NCBI RefSeq assembly: GCF_018332655.1
Contig: NZ_BOQL01000036.1
Location: forward strand, 62,001-126,000
From: Actinoplanes auranticolor
GTDB taxonomy: Bacteria; Actinomycetota; Actinomycetes; Mycobacteriales; Micromonosporaceae
Reading direction: 5' to 3'
Length of the DNA stretch: 64,000 bases
Below are positions 43,675 to 51,706 of the stretch, piece by piece. The notes beneath the pieces are model-generated. The model was not told the DNA's origin, made no database searches, and saw nothing but the letters and a program-made list of their open reading frames with translations. Positions within the stretch are counted from its first letter, which is position 1; the number at the start of each line of letters is the position of its first letter. The position numbers were made by a program, and so were the translations under genes.

Positions 43675-44547
43675 ATGACCTTGAACATCCCTGATCAGAC
43701 CGGCCGGACCGCCATCGTCACCGGCGGCAGCAGTGGCATCGGCCGGGCCACCGCGGCGGCCCTGGCCGCGAAAGGCGCACGGGTCATCCTCGCCGTACGC
43801 GACCAGACCCGCGGCCGTGCGGCCGCCGCCGAGATCGGCGGACGCGCCGAGTCACGCTCGCTCGACCTCGGGTCGCTGGCCTCGGTGCGGGAGTTCGCCC
43901 GCACGGTCGACGGACCCGTCGACTACCTGATCAACAACGCCGGAGCGATGACCGCCACCTTGCGGCACACCGCCGACGGTTTCGAGAGCCAGCTCGGCGT
44001 CAACCATCTCGGGCACTTCGCGTTGGCGAACCTGCTCCTGGACCGGATCACCCGGCGGGTGGTCACCGTGTCGTCCGCCAACTACCGCGGCGCCCACATC
44101 GACTTGGCGGACCTGCAGTGGCAGCGACGGCCCTATCGGCCGTTCGGTGCTTACGGGCAGAGCAAGCTGGCCAATCTGCTGTTCACCCGGGAACTGCAGC
44201 GCCGCCTGACCGGTGCCGGCTCGGCGGTCCTGGCCACCGCGGCTCACCCCGGCTGGGCGGCTACCGGGTTCACCATGGCCACGGGCCGGCGCCTCCTGGA
44301 CCGCACCCTCGCGCTGGGAACGCGGCTGCTGGCCCAGGGCCCCGACGGCGGGGCCCGGCCGACCCTGCTGGCCACCGTCGGCGACGTCCCCGGCGCCGGC
44401 TTCTGCGGACCGAGCCGGTTCGGGGTACGCGGCCCCGCCGTCCTCGAAGAACTGTCCGGCGCGGCCCTCGACGATGACACCGCGCGAAAGCTCTGGGAGG
44501 TCTCCGAACGCCTCACCGGAGTCCGGTTCTCCCTGGCTACGGCCTGA
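43675..44547 (+). CDS. Short-chain dehydrogenase/reductase
   Basis: 290 residues. The cofactor site is TGGSSGIGRATAAALAAKG (residues about 15-33); NNAG is in YLINNAGAMTATL; the catalytic tyrosine and lysine are in YGQSKLANLLFTREL. The pattern with SSANYRGAH and WAATGF resembles the retinol dehydrogenase-like/WWOX SDR group. ATG 43675 is chosen, with only a weak ribosome site, so the transcript may be leaderless. It converges on thrS and the two coding ends overlap by 11 bases. Confidence 0.88.
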   Translation: MTLNIPDQTGRTAIVTGGSSGIGRATAAALAAKGARVILAVRDQTRGRAAAAEIGGRAESRSLDLGSLASVREFARTVDGPVDYLINNAGAMTATLRHTADGFESQLGVNHLGHFALANLLLDRITRRVVTVSSANYRGAHIDLADLQWQRRPYRPFGAYGQSKLANLLFTRELQRRLTGAGSAVLATAAHPGWAATGFTMATGRRLLDRTLALGTRLLAQGPDGGARPTLLATVGDVPGAGFCGPSRFGVRGPAVLEELSGAALDDDTARKLWEVSERLTGVRFSLATA

Positions 44548-45766
44548 CCACCAGCGGCAGCAGCTCGTGCGAGCGCGCCGCCGCCACCGCACTGATCAGT
44601 GCGACCGCCCGCGCGTACCCCATCGGCGGCAACTGCCGTCCGTCGCGCAGCCGCAGCGCCACCTGGGCGTCGGCCTCCTCCCGCGGCCCGATCACCGCCA
44701 CGTACGGGATCCTGCGCCGGGCGGCCTCCCGGACCCGCGCCCCGAGGGTGCCCTCGCCGTCGACCTGGGCCCGCAGCCCCGCCTCGATCGCCTCGCGGGC
44801 GAAGTCGTCGGCGGCCTTGCGCTGCTGCGCCCCGAGCGGCACCACGCTGATCTGCACCGGCGAGTACCAGACCGGGAACACTCCGGCGTGCAGCTCCAGC
44901 AGGGTGGCGAACAGCCGCTCCATCGAGCCGACCAGGCTGCGGTGCACCATCACCGGGCGGGCCTTCGCGCCGGAGGCGTCGGTGTAGGCCAGGTCGAACC
45001 GGGCCGGCTGGTGAAAGTCGATCTGGATGGTCGACAGGGTGGATTCGCGGCCGGCCGGATCGGCGATCTGGATGTCGATCTTCGGGCCGTAGAAGGCGGC
45101 TTCGCCCTCGACCGCCGCGTAGGGGACCTGAGCGGCGTCGAGGGCCTCGCGCAGCAGCCGTTCGGCCTGGTCCCAGTCGGCGTCCGCGCCGGCGTACTTG
45201 CCGCCGGCGCCGCGCAGCGACAGCTGGTAGGACGACACCTTCAGGCCGAGCGCGGCGTGGGCCCGGCCGATCTGTTCCAGCACGGCGGAGACTTCCCGGC
45301 CGACCTGGGCCACCGGGCAGAAGGTGTGCGCGTCGTTGAGCCAGATCGAGCGGACCCGGCTGAGCCCGCCGAGGACCCCGGAGCGTTCGGCGCGGTACAT
45401 GCCGCCGATCTCGGCGATCCGCAATGGCAGATCACGGTACGAACGGGCCCGCGCCTTGAAGATCAGCGCGTGGTGCGGGCACAGGCTGGGCCGCAGCACG
45501 AGTTCGTCGCCGAGGTGCATGGGCGGGAACATGTCGTCGGCGAAGTTGCGCCAGTGCCCGGACAGCTCGTACATCTGCCGTTTGCCCAGCACCGGCGAGT
45601 AGACGTGCTGGTAGCCGGCGCGCCGTTCGAGTTCGCGCAGGTAGGACTCGACCTCGTAGCGGGCGGCGGCGCCGGCCGGCAACCAGAGCGGCAGGCCGGC
45701 GCCGATCAGCGGGTCGGAGTCGAAGATGTCGAGCTCGCGTCCGAGTTTGCGGTGGTCGACGTTCAT
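44537..45766 (-). CDS. thrS: Short threonyl-tRNA synthetase (catalytic plus anticodon domains only)
   Basis: 409 residues, against 640-690 for full-length ThrRS. The TGS and editing (N2) domains are absent. Class II motif 2 appears as GGMYRAERSGVLGGLSRVRS, the zinc ligands as LCPHH (Cys), NDAHTFC (His) and VMVHRSLVGS (His), and motif 3 with GSMERLFATL. The C-terminal anticodon-binding domain is PVQISVVPLGAQQRKA onward. The wild-type NCPGH reads LCPHH here. Such short extra copies occur in actinobacteria and may be resistance or stress isoforms. It has an attenuator-like leader (separate entries). Confidence 0.9.
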   Translation of the reverse strand: MNVDHRKLGRELDIFDSDPLIGAGLPLWLPAGAAARYEVESYLRELERRAGYQHVYSPVLGKRQMYELSGHWRNFADDMFPPMHLGDELVLRPSLCPHHALIFKARARSYRDLPLRIAEIGGMYRAERSGVLGGLSRVRSIWLNDAHTFCPVAQVGREVSAVLEQIGRAHAALGLKVSSYQLSLRGAGGKYAGADADWDQAERLLREALDAAQVPYAAVEGEAAFYGPKIDIQIADPAGRESTLSTIQIDFHQPARFDLAYTDASGAKARPVMVHRSLVGSMERLFATLLELHAGVFPVWYSPVQISVVPLGAQQRKAADDFAREAIEAGLRAQVDGEGTLGARVREAARRRIPYVAVIGPREEADAQVALRLRDGRQLPPMGYARAVALISAVAAARSHELLPLVVRP

Positions 45767-45774
45767 GGGGTTCT

Positions 45775-45809
45775 CCTGGGTGGTTGCCGGGTCCCGGCAA
45801 CCACCCAGG
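45775..45809 (-). promoter_or_regulatory. Hairpin overlapping the thrS ribosome site
   Basis: On the minus strand CCTGGGTGGTTGCCGGG pairs with its complement (arms 17 bases; realistic stem 14 bp plus a GGGACCC loop). Its 3' arm ends in the AGG of the thrS Shine-Dalgarno AGGAG (45773-45777), nine bases before the ATG, so the hairpin can block translation start. Confidence 0.65.
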
Positions 45810-45815
45810 GACAGC

Positions 45816-45849
45816 GACGCGGCCCCGGGCGGATGCCCGGGGCCGCGTC
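45816..45849 (-). terminator. Putative attenuator terminator hairpin of thrS leader
   Basis: Perfect 15-bp stem (GACGCGGCCCCGGGC and complement) with a four-base loop, 13 bases after the leader-peptide stop. There is no U tract, as is usual in this group. It lies where a transcription attenuator terminator would be expected. Confidence 0.6.
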
Positions 45850-45862
45850 GTCGCAGATCAGA

Positions 45863-45919
45863 TCAGCGCGATGCTCCGCCGGGTCGTCCCGGCGTCGTCG
45901 TCACAGACCTGAGGTTCAT
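45863..45919 (-). CDS. thrS leader peptide with three tandem Thr codons
   Basis: 18 residues: MNLRSVTTTPGRPGGASR. Codons 7-9 are ACG ACG ACG. Immediately after them a small stem (CGCCGGG/CCCGGCG, 45877-45894) could act as a pause hairpin. The ATG coincides with the expected transcription start of the promoter at 45926-45955 (leaderless). The stop is followed by the terminator hairpin. The arrangement mimics ribosome-mediated attenuators of amino-acid operons: when charged tRNA-Thr is scarce the ribosome stalls and thrS is read through. Confidence 0.6.
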   Translation of the reverse strand: MNLRSVTTTPGRPGGASR

Positions 45920-45925
45920 GCGGTC

Positions 45926-45955
45926 ACGGTACGGGCGCGCGACCGCCGGCGGCAA
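45926..45955 (-). promoter_or_regulatory. Promoter of thrS leader
   Basis: Minus-strand TTGCCG (45950-45955) and TACCGT (45926-45931) with 18-base spacing. Transcription would begin six to seven bases on, at or next to the leader ATG at 45919. Confidence 0.5.
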
Positions 45956-45988
45956 AGCGTTTTATGGTGAGCGAAGTGCGCAGGGTAC

Positions 45989-46018
45989 TTGACAGCACAC
46001 TGAGAGTCGTTGTATCTC
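45989..46018 (+). promoter_or_regulatory. Promoter of hsp20
   Basis: TTGACA (45989-45994) and TATCTC (46013-46018) with 18 bases between. It is placed just before the HAIR operator and is divergent from the thrS promoter. Confidence 0.6.
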
Positions 46019-46025
46019 AGAGGAA

Positions 46026-46046
46026 GTTGAGTCGGCAGGACTCAAG
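46026..46046 (+). promoter_or_regulatory. HAIR element (HspR-binding site)
   Basis: GTTGAGT-N7-ACTCAAG matches the HAIR consensus (CTTGAGT-N7-ACTCAAG) at 13 of 14 positions. It lies between the hsp20 promoter and start, where bound HspR would block transcription until heat shock. Confidence 0.88.
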
Positions 46047-46081
46047 AACCCTGGTGAGGGAGCACCAAGGAGGAGATGACC

Positions 46082-46507
46082 ATGCTCATGCGCACGGATC
46101 CGTTCCGCGACGTCGACCGCATGTTCGCCCGGCTCGCCGGCACCGCGACGGGCCCCGCGGTGATGCACGTCGACGCCGAGCGCGACGGTGACTGGTTCCA
46201 CGTCTACTTCGATCTGCCGGGCGTCGACCCCGGGTCCATCGATCTGACGGTCGAGCGCAACGTGCTGTCCGTCCGCGCCCAGCGGCAGCGCACCCACCGC
46301 GACGGCGTGGAGAGCGTCATCGCCGAGCGGCCGATGGGGGTCTTCACCCGGCAGCTGTTCCTCGGCGACACACTGGACACCGACAAGCTCGAGGCCGAGT
46401 ACGACAGCGGCGTGCTGCACCTGCGCATCCCCGTCTCGGACAGCGCCAAGCCGCGCCGGATCAGCGTGGCCGCCGGCTCCGGAACCCCACGGCAGATCAA
46501 GGGCTGA
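46082..46507 (+). CDS. Small heat shock protein (Hsp20)
   Basis: 141 residues. The alpha-crystallin domain spans about 28-120 (WFHVYFDLPGVDPGSIDLTVERN, then YDSGVLHLRIPV, the conserved GVL-x-IP end). The N terminus MLMRTDPFRDVDRMF is typical of actinobacterial Hsp18. ATG 46082, six bases after AAGGAGGAG, is chosen over the ATG that immediately adjoins the ribosome site. Regulated by HspR through the HAIR element. It is followed after five bases by a STAS gene. Confidence 0.92.
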   Translation: MLMRTDPFRDVDRMFARLAGTATGPAVMHVDAERDGDWFHVYFDLPGVDPGSIDLTVERNVLSVRAQRQRTHRDGVESVIAERPMGVFTRQLFLGDTLDTDKLEAEYDSGVLHLRIPVSDSAKPRRISVAAGSGTPRQIKG

Positions 46508-46512
46508 GCACC

Positions 46513-46833
46513 ATGCGCATCGACACCCACCTGGTCAACGACGGGGTGATCCGGCTGGCCGTGTCCGGCGAGCTCGACCTGGGCACCGCCGACCTGCTCA
46601 CCGACGCGGTCGGCGAGGTGCTCACCACGGCCCGCCCGGCTGAGGTGATCATCGACCTGGCCGGGCTGAGCCTGTGCGACTCGACCGGCGTCGACGCGCT
46701 GCTGCGGGCCCGGGCCGACGCTGCCGCGCAGGCAGTACAGCTGACGGTGATCAACCCGCGCGGGATCGTGCGGCGGGTGCTGGACCTCACCGGCACGCTG
46801 GACCGGCTCACCGGGGTGCCCGCCCTGCTCTGA
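46513..46833 (+). CDS. STAS-domain anti-sigma factor antagonist
   Basis: 106 residues: a single STAS domain (LAVSGELDLGTADLLTDAV) with the phosphorylatable serine in LCDSTGVDAL. SpoIIAA/RsbV-like proteins release sigma factors from anti-sigma kinases. It lies five bases after hsp20, so it is probably heat-shock co-regulated, which links the general stress sigma pathway to HspR. Confidence 0.9.
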   Translation: MRIDTHLVNDGVIRLAVSGELDLGTADLLTDAVGEVLTTARPAEVIIDLAGLSLCDSTGVDALLRARADAAAQAVQLTVINPRGIVRRVLDLTGTLDRLTGVPALL

Positions 46834-46856
46834 ACCCGGCTGTCTGACCGCAACCC

Positions 46857-46891
46857 GACACCGCCCGGCACGACGCGCGCCGGGCGGTGTC
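46857..46891 (+). terminator. Terminator after hsp20-STAS operon
   Basis: Perfect 13-bp stem (GACACCGCCCGGC and complement) with a nine-base loop, 24 bases after the STAS stop and before the sulfatase gene. Confidence 0.75.
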
Positions 46892-46956
46892 CGCGCCGGT
46901 GGGTACAGTTCGCAGTCGTCAGGGGGCTCCACCGCAGCTGGGTAAGGATCGTCGGG

Positions 46957-48636
46957 TTGTCGTTGTTTACGCGCTTGCGCCGGCGCCGCGTCATCGCCGC
47001 GGCGCTCACCGTCCTGGCCGCGGTTCTGGTCTTCCTCGCGCTGGTCGTGCCCAACCAGATCACCCGGCTGCCGCCCGGCGCGTCGGTCCCGGCCGCGTTC
47101 GTGCGCATCCCGTTGGAGGCGCTGGCCGCGCTCGCGCTGCTGCTGGCGTTGCCGGCCCGCGCCCGCCGGGCCGCCGCCGGAGTGCTCGGCGCCGGGCTGG
47201 GGCTGCTGACCGTCATCAAGGTCATCGACATGGGCTTCTTCACGGTGCTGGCCCGGTCGTTCGACCCGGTGCTGGACTGGCCGCTGTTCGCCGACGGCTA
47301 CCGCTTCCTCAAGGGCTCGATCGGCCGGACCGGGGCCATCGCCACGGTCGCCGGGGCGATCCTGCTCGCGGTGGCCGTGCTGGTCCTGATGACGCTGGCG
47401 GTGCGCCGGCTGGCCACGGTCGCGGCGGCGCACCGTACCGCCAGCACCCGCGGCATCGCCGCGGCCAGCCTCGCCTGGCTGGCCTGCGCCCTGCTGGGCA
47501 CCTCCTTCGTGCCCGGGGTGTACGTGGCCTCCGACACCGCGGCCGTGCTCGCCCACGACAACGTGCTGAAAGTGCCGGCCGCGGTGCAGGACCGGCGCGC
47601 GTTCGCCGCCGAGGCCCGCGACGACGCGTTCCGGAACGTGCCCGCCGAGCAGTTGCTGACCGGGCTGCGCGGCAAGGACGTGGTGGTCGCCTTCATCGAG
47701 AGCTACGGGCGGTCCGCGATCGAGGATCCGAAGCTCAACCAGCGCGTCGACGCGACCCTGGCCGAGGGTTCCCGGCAGCTCACCGCGGACGGGTTCGCCG
47801 CCCGCAGCGGCTTCCTGACCTCGCCGACCACCGGCGGGGGCAGCTGGCTGGCCCACTCCACGTTCCAGTCCGGGGTGTGGATCGACAACGAGCAGCGCTA
47901 CCGCAGCCTGGTCTCCGGCGACCGGCTGACGCTGACCGGCGCCTTCCGCAAGACGGCGGCCTGGCAGACGGTCGGGGTCGAGCCCGGCATCACCTACGCC
48001 TGGCCGGAGGGGCAGTTCTACGGCTTCGACCGCGTCTACGACTCGCACACCCTGGGCTACCGCGGCCCGGCGTTCAGCTGGGCGACGATGCCCGACCAGT
48101 TCACCATCAAGTCGTTCACCGACCGCGAGTACACCCGGCCCGGCCGGGACCCGCTGATGGCCGAGATCACCTTCGTGTCCAGCCACACCCCGTGGGCGCC
48201 GCTGCCGGCGCTGCTCGACTGGGACGAGGTCGGCGACGGATCGGTCTACACCGCCCAGCAGCGCGGCGCGCCCTCGGCGGGTGAGGTGTGGAAGGACGCC
48301 GCGCGGGTCCGGGAGGCGTACGCCAAGTCGATCAAGTACTCGATCGACACCGTCGTCTCCTGGGCGCGCGAGTACGGCGACGACAACCTGGTCCTGGTGA
48401 TGCTGGGCGACCACCAGCCGGCCCCGATCGTGGTCGGCGACACCGCCAGCCGTGACGTGCCGATCAGCATCGTGGCCCGCGACCCGGCCGTGCTGGACCG
48501 CATCGCGGGCTGGGGCTGGACCGACGGGCTCGAGCCGGCCCCGCAGGCGCCGGTCTGGCCGATGAACGCGTTCCGCGACAAGTTCCTGACCGCGTTCGGC
48601 CCGTCCGGCGATCCGCCGGCCCCGCCCAGGCGCTGA
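46957..48636 (+). CDS. LTA-synthase-like membrane sulfatase-fold protein
   Basis: 559 residues. The N terminus has four to five membrane helices (about 12-30, 45-62, 68-88, 120-145 and 165-190). The extracellular alkaline-phosphatase-superfamily domain starts at KDVVVAFIESYGRSAIE (metal-binding Glu) and ends with GDHQPAP (metal-binding Asp-His). Lipoteichoic-acid-synthase relatives transfer phosphoglycerol or phosphoethanolamine to surface glycans. The predicted nucleophile region (TTGGGSWLAHSTFQSG) is present. A TTG start with AAGGA eight bases upstream is used. Confidence 0.8.
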   Translation: MSLFTRLRRRRVIAAALTVLAAVLVFLALVVPNQITRLPPGASVPAAFVRIPLEALAALALLLALPARARRAAAGVLGAGLGLLTVIKVIDMGFFTVLARSFDPVLDWPLFADGYRFLKGSIGRTGAIATVAGAILLAVAVLVLMTLAVRRLATVAAAHRTASTRGIAAASLAWLACALLGTSFVPGVYVASDTAAVLAHDNVLKVPAAVQDRRAFAAEARDDAFRNVPAEQLLTGLRGKDVVVAFIESYGRSAIEDPKLNQRVDATLAEGSRQLTADGFAARSGFLTSPTTGGGSWLAHSTFQSGVWIDNEQRYRSLVSGDRLTLTGAFRKTAAWQTVGVEPGITYAWPEGQFYGFDRVYDSHTLGYRGPAFSWATMPDQFTIKSFTDREYTRPGRDPLMAEITFVSSHTPWAPLPALLDWDEVGDGSVYTAQQRGAPSAGEVWKDAARVREAYAKSIKYSIDTVVSWAREYGDDNLVLVMLGDHQPAPIVVGDTASRDVPISIVARDPAVLDRIAGWGWTDGLEPAPQAPVWPMNAFRDKFLTAFGPSGDPPAPPRR

Positions 48637-48684
48637 GGCGGTAATCCGGTGGAGCGGGGCCCGGGCGCCCTCTACGGTCGGCGC

Positions 48685-49041
48685 ATGAGCACACGCACCA
48701 TCCGGGTCACCGTCCGCGGCGCCTTCGCCGGTCTCACCGACGGCCAACGCGCCGAGCTGCTGTCCCGCGCGGCCGAGCACGATGTGGCGTTCGCCGCGTA
48801 CACCGCCGAGGGGTCGCTGACCTACGACATCGCGGCCCGGCCGTTCTTCACCTTCCGCTTCGCCGGCACGGTCGAGCAGGAGCAGGACATCCCGGCCGTG
48901 GTGACCCGCGCCGAGTCCGCCGCCGCGGCGTACCTGAGCGGGCGCGGCTACGGCTTCAAGGACCTCAGCTCGCAGGCGGTCGACATGGCACAGATCCCGC
49001 TGGGCAAGCGCGGCCGCAGACTCGCCGCCCGCGGCGACTAG
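48685..49041 (+). CDS. DUF6204-family protein
   Basis: 118 residues. The pattern VTVRGAFAGLTDGQRAELL, HDVAFAAYTAEGSLTYD and KDLSSQAVDMAQIPLGKRGRR is typical of a widespread actinobacterial family of unknown role (DUF6204). It converges with the aldo/keto reductase gene (four-base overlap of ends). Cytoplasmic. Confidence 0.8.
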   Translation: MSTRTIRVTVRGAFAGLTDGQRAELLSRAAEHDVAFAAYTAEGSLTYDIAARPFFTFRFAGTVEQEQDIPAVVTRAESAAAAYLSGRGYGFKDLSSQAVDMAQIPLGKRGRRLAARGD

Positions 49042-49913
49042 AGCGTCGCCAGCTGCGCGGCGGTGAGGCGCAGCGCGCCCGCGGCGACGTTCTCCCGCAG
49101 GTGCCCCACGCTGCTCGTGCCCGGGATCACCAGCACGTGCGGGCCCTGGTGCAGCGCCCACGCCAGGCGTACCTGTCCGGTGGTGGCCCCGTGGGCGGCC
49201 GCGACCGCCCGCACCGCCTCGTTGCTCTCCTGGCCGGCGCCTTTCTCGCGGGCGTCGCCGGCCAGGCTGAAGAACGGCACGAAGGCGAGGCCGCGCTCGC
49301 CGCAGATCCGCACGAGCTCGTCCTGGCTGCGGCGGTAGTCCAGGCCGTAGCTGTTCTGCACGCAGGCGACCGGGGCGATCGCCTGGGCCTCGTCGAGGTG
49401 GGCCGGTGTCGCCGCGGACAGGCCGAGGTGGCGGATCAGGCCCTGCTCACGCAGGGCGGCCAGCGCGGCGAACTCCTCGGCGCAGCTGCCGTGCCCGGGC
49501 CCGCGCAGCCGCAGGTTGACCAGGTCGAGGTGGTCGCGGCGCAGGCGGCGCAGGTTCTCCTCGACCTGCGCGCGCAGCTGCGCCGCGCTGCGCGCCCAGC
49601 CCTGCTCGCCCGGGCCGACCTTGGTCGCGATGAGCAGATCGTCCGGGTACGGCCACAGCGCTGCCCGGATCAGCTCGGTGGCGTAACGCTTGTCCCCGGT
49701 GCCGACCTGCAGGGTGCCGCCGGGGGAGACGTAGAACGCGGCGGTGTCGATGTGGTTGACGCCCAGTTCCACCGCGTGCCGCAGCACCCGTACGGCCGAG
49801 CCCGGGTCCTGCTCGACGGTCAGGCGCATCGACCCGAAGCCCAGCCGGCGCACGGTGTGCCCGGCCAGCGTGAACGTCCCGGCGGCCGCGGCGTTGATCT
49901 CGTCGGTGGGCAT
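49038..49913 (-). CDS. Aldo/keto reductase
   Basis: 291 residues of the (beta/alpha)8 NADPH-dependent family. The catalytic Asp and Tyr are in HIDTAAFYVSPG, the lysine in LLIATKVGPGE. The fourth tetrad residue (His) should be in LDLVNLRLRG but is Asn-Leu, so activity could be altered. The C-terminal NADPH loop is VLVIPGTSSVGHLREN. No operon partner is obvious; it is adjacent to the KAS III gene on the same strand. Confidence 0.88.
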   Translation of the reverse strand: MPTDEINAAAAGTFTLAGHTVRRLGFGSMRLTVEQDPGSAVRVLRHAVELGVNHIDTAAFYVSPGGTLQVGTGDKRYATELIRAALWPYPDDLLIATKVGPGEQGWARSAAQLRAQVEENLRRLRRDHLDLVNLRLRGPGHGSCAEEFAALAALREQGLIRHLGLSAATPAHLDEAQAIAPVACVQNSYGLDYRRSQDELVRICGERGLAFVPFFSLAGDAREKGAGQESNEAVRAVAAAHGATTGQVRLAWALHQGPHVLVIPGTSSVGHLRENVAAGALRLTAAQLATL

Positions 49914-49930
49914 CGCGCCAACCTAGCGGA

Positions 49931-50947
49931 TCACTGCTCGGTGGCGATCACATCCACCTGCGGCCACGTCATCATCGCCGAGGCCCAGGTGAGGCCCCCG
50001 CCGAACGAGGTCGCCAGCAGCCGGTGCCCGGCCTGCAGGGCCTCGTCGCGGCAGGCGTCGCCCAGCGCGAGCGGGATGGACGCCGCGCCGGTGTTGCCGA
50101 CCGTGGCGACGTTGCCGATGCACCGCTCGGGCGGCACGCCGATCTGCTCGGCGACCCGGTCCAGGATCCGCTGGTTGGCCTGGTGGGCGACGAAGCGGTC
50201 GACGTCGGCGACGGTGTGGCCGGCGGCGCGCAGCACCTTCAGCGCCGAGGCGGTCATGTGCTCGACGGCCCGCCGGTACACCTCCTGGCCGGACACGGCC
50301 CAGTACGGGTCGCCGGGATCCGTCGCGGTGCGGGCCCGCTGGCGGCTGCCGCCGGCCTCGATGCGGATCAGGTCGGCGGCGGCGCCGTCGCTGCCCAGGT
50401 CGAACGGGCCGATCGCACCGGGCTCGCCGGTCTCACCGGCGCGCAGCACGACCGCGCCGGCCCCGTCGCCGAACAGGATCGCCGGGCCGCGGGCCTCCGG
50501 CGTGTGCTCCAGGAAGTACGAGTTGGTCTCCGCGCCGATCAGCAGGACCCGCTCGGCGATGCCCGCCGCGATCAGCCCGGCGCAGGTGGCCAGGCCGTAG
50601 ACGAAGCCGCTGCACACCGCCGCGATGTCGAACGCGGCGGCCGGGGCGACCCCGACCCGCCAGGCGACCTCGGGGGCGGTGGCCGGGCTGAGCCGGTCCG
50701 GGGTCGTGGTGGCGACCACGACCGCGTCCACGGCGTCGGTCTGCGCCGACTTGAGCGCGTTGCGGGCGGCGGTGGTGGCCAGGTCAGCCGTGGTGGTGCC
50801 CGGGTCCACGACGCGGCGCTGGGCGATGCCGGTGCGCCGGCGGATCCACTCGTCGCTGACGCCGAGGGCCGGCGCCAGTTCGGCGTTGGACACCGTGCGG
50901 CCGGGCACCGCGGTGCCCAGCCCTTGCAGTACGGCGACTCTGCTCAC
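49931..50947 (-). CDS. fabH: Beta-ketoacyl-ACP synthase III (FabH/KAS III-like)
   Basis: 338 residues. The Cys-His-Asn triad is visible: Cys in AAVCSGFVYGL (about 110), His in FVAHQANQRI (about 250), Asn in VGNTGAASIP (about 280). GTG 50947 follows AAGGAGAGAT, a good ribosome site. FabH starts fatty acid synthesis by condensing acetyl-CoA or branched acyl-CoA with malonyl-ACP. It is a stand-alone copy without other fab genes, so it may be a secondary or polyketide-starter KAS III. Confidence 0.9.
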   Translation of the reverse strand: MSRVAVLQGLGTAVPGRTVSNAELAPALGVSDEWIRRRTGIAQRRVVDPGTTTADLATTAARNALKSAQTDAVDAVVVATTTPDRLSPATAPEVAWRVGVAPAAAFDIAAVCSGFVYGLATCAGLIAAGIAERVLLIGAETNSYFLEHTPEARGPAILFGDGAGAVVLRAGETGEPGAIGPFDLGSDGAAADLIRIEAGGSRQRARTATDPGDPYWAVSGQEVYRRAVEHMTASALKVLRAAGHTVADVDRFVAHQANQRILDRVAEQIGVPPERCIGNVATVGNTGAASIPLALGDACRDEALQAGHRLLATSFGGGLTWASAMMTWPQVDVIATEQ

Positions 50948-51166
50948 ATCTCTCCTTCGGCGGGGTGGTCCGGTGCCGGTGACGCGACCACCAGCATCGG
51001 CTCCGTCTCGCGATACCCGCACCTCGTCACCGCACACCGCCGGGGGAAATCCGCCGTTCGAGTTGCTAGCCGGGGTCGCGCAGCACCTCGCCCACCGTAT
51101 GTCGGGCGGTCCTGGCAGGCACAAGCGCTACCAGTGGGTAGTTTTCCTGAGTAACCAGACCGACAC

Positions 51167-51706
51167 TCAGCGTGCCAATTCTGGTTCCCCGGCTTGCCGG
51201 TCGCGCACGTGCACGTGCCCCTCCAGCGGATACGGATCACACGCCGCCAGGGTCCGCTCGTACGGGTAACCGCTCTTGACGGCGACCCGGCACGAGGCGG
51301 TGTTGTCCACCTGATGCAGCAGCTGCAGCCGCAGCAGGCCGGGAAACGTGCCGAACGCCCACCGCGTCAGCGAGCCGAGCGCCTGCGGGGCGATCCCGCG
51401 GCCCCGGGCGTACGCGGCGGTCCAGTAGCCCACCTCAGCGTCCTCGGCAGCCGGATCAGGACGTTTCAGCGCGACGTTGCCGACCAGCTTGCCCGCGTCG
51501 TCGAGCACGGCGAAGCTGTACCGGCTGCCCGTGCGCCGCCCGGCGTGCTGCACCCCGAGCCACTGCTGGGCCTCGGCGGCATCGGCGGCCCGCACCCTGG
51601 TCCAGCGGTGCAGCAGCGGGTCACCCACCGCGGTGATCAACGCGGCCGCGTCGTCGTCCCGCCACGGCCGCAGGACCAGGCCCGCCACCGGCCCCGGATC
51701 GTTCAC
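51167..51706 (-). CDS. GNAT-family N-acetyltransferase
   Basis: 179 residues of the RimJ/RimL type: LVLRPWRDDDAAAL at the start, VGYWTAAYARGRGIAPQAL as the acetyl-CoA motif A (Q/RxxGxG/A equivalent RGRGIA) and LQLLHQVDNTASCRVAVKSGY as motif B. Substrate unknown; its stop overlaps the upstream VOC stop-start region by four bases, so the two form an operon. Confidence 0.88.
   Translation of the reverse strand: MNDPGPVAGLVLRPWRDDDAAALITAVGDPLLHRWTRVRAADAAEAQQWLGVQHAGRRTGSRYSFAVLDDAGKLVGNVALKRPDPAAEDAEVGYWTAAYARGRGIAPQALGSLTRWAFGTFPGLLRLQLLHQVDNTASCRVAVKSGYPYERTLAACDPYPLEGHVHVRDRQAGEPELAR

Noticed and set aside
45775-45863. T-box riboswitch for thrS
   Set aside because: GGGTGG occurs, but the T-box core (AGGGTGGNACCGCG) and specifier loop are absent; the leader ORF explains the region better.
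46204-49161. 985-residue open frame on the minus strand
   Set aside because: Antisense shadow of hsp20, STAS, sulfatase and DUF6204 genes; composition is Arg/Gly/Ala-rich without domains.
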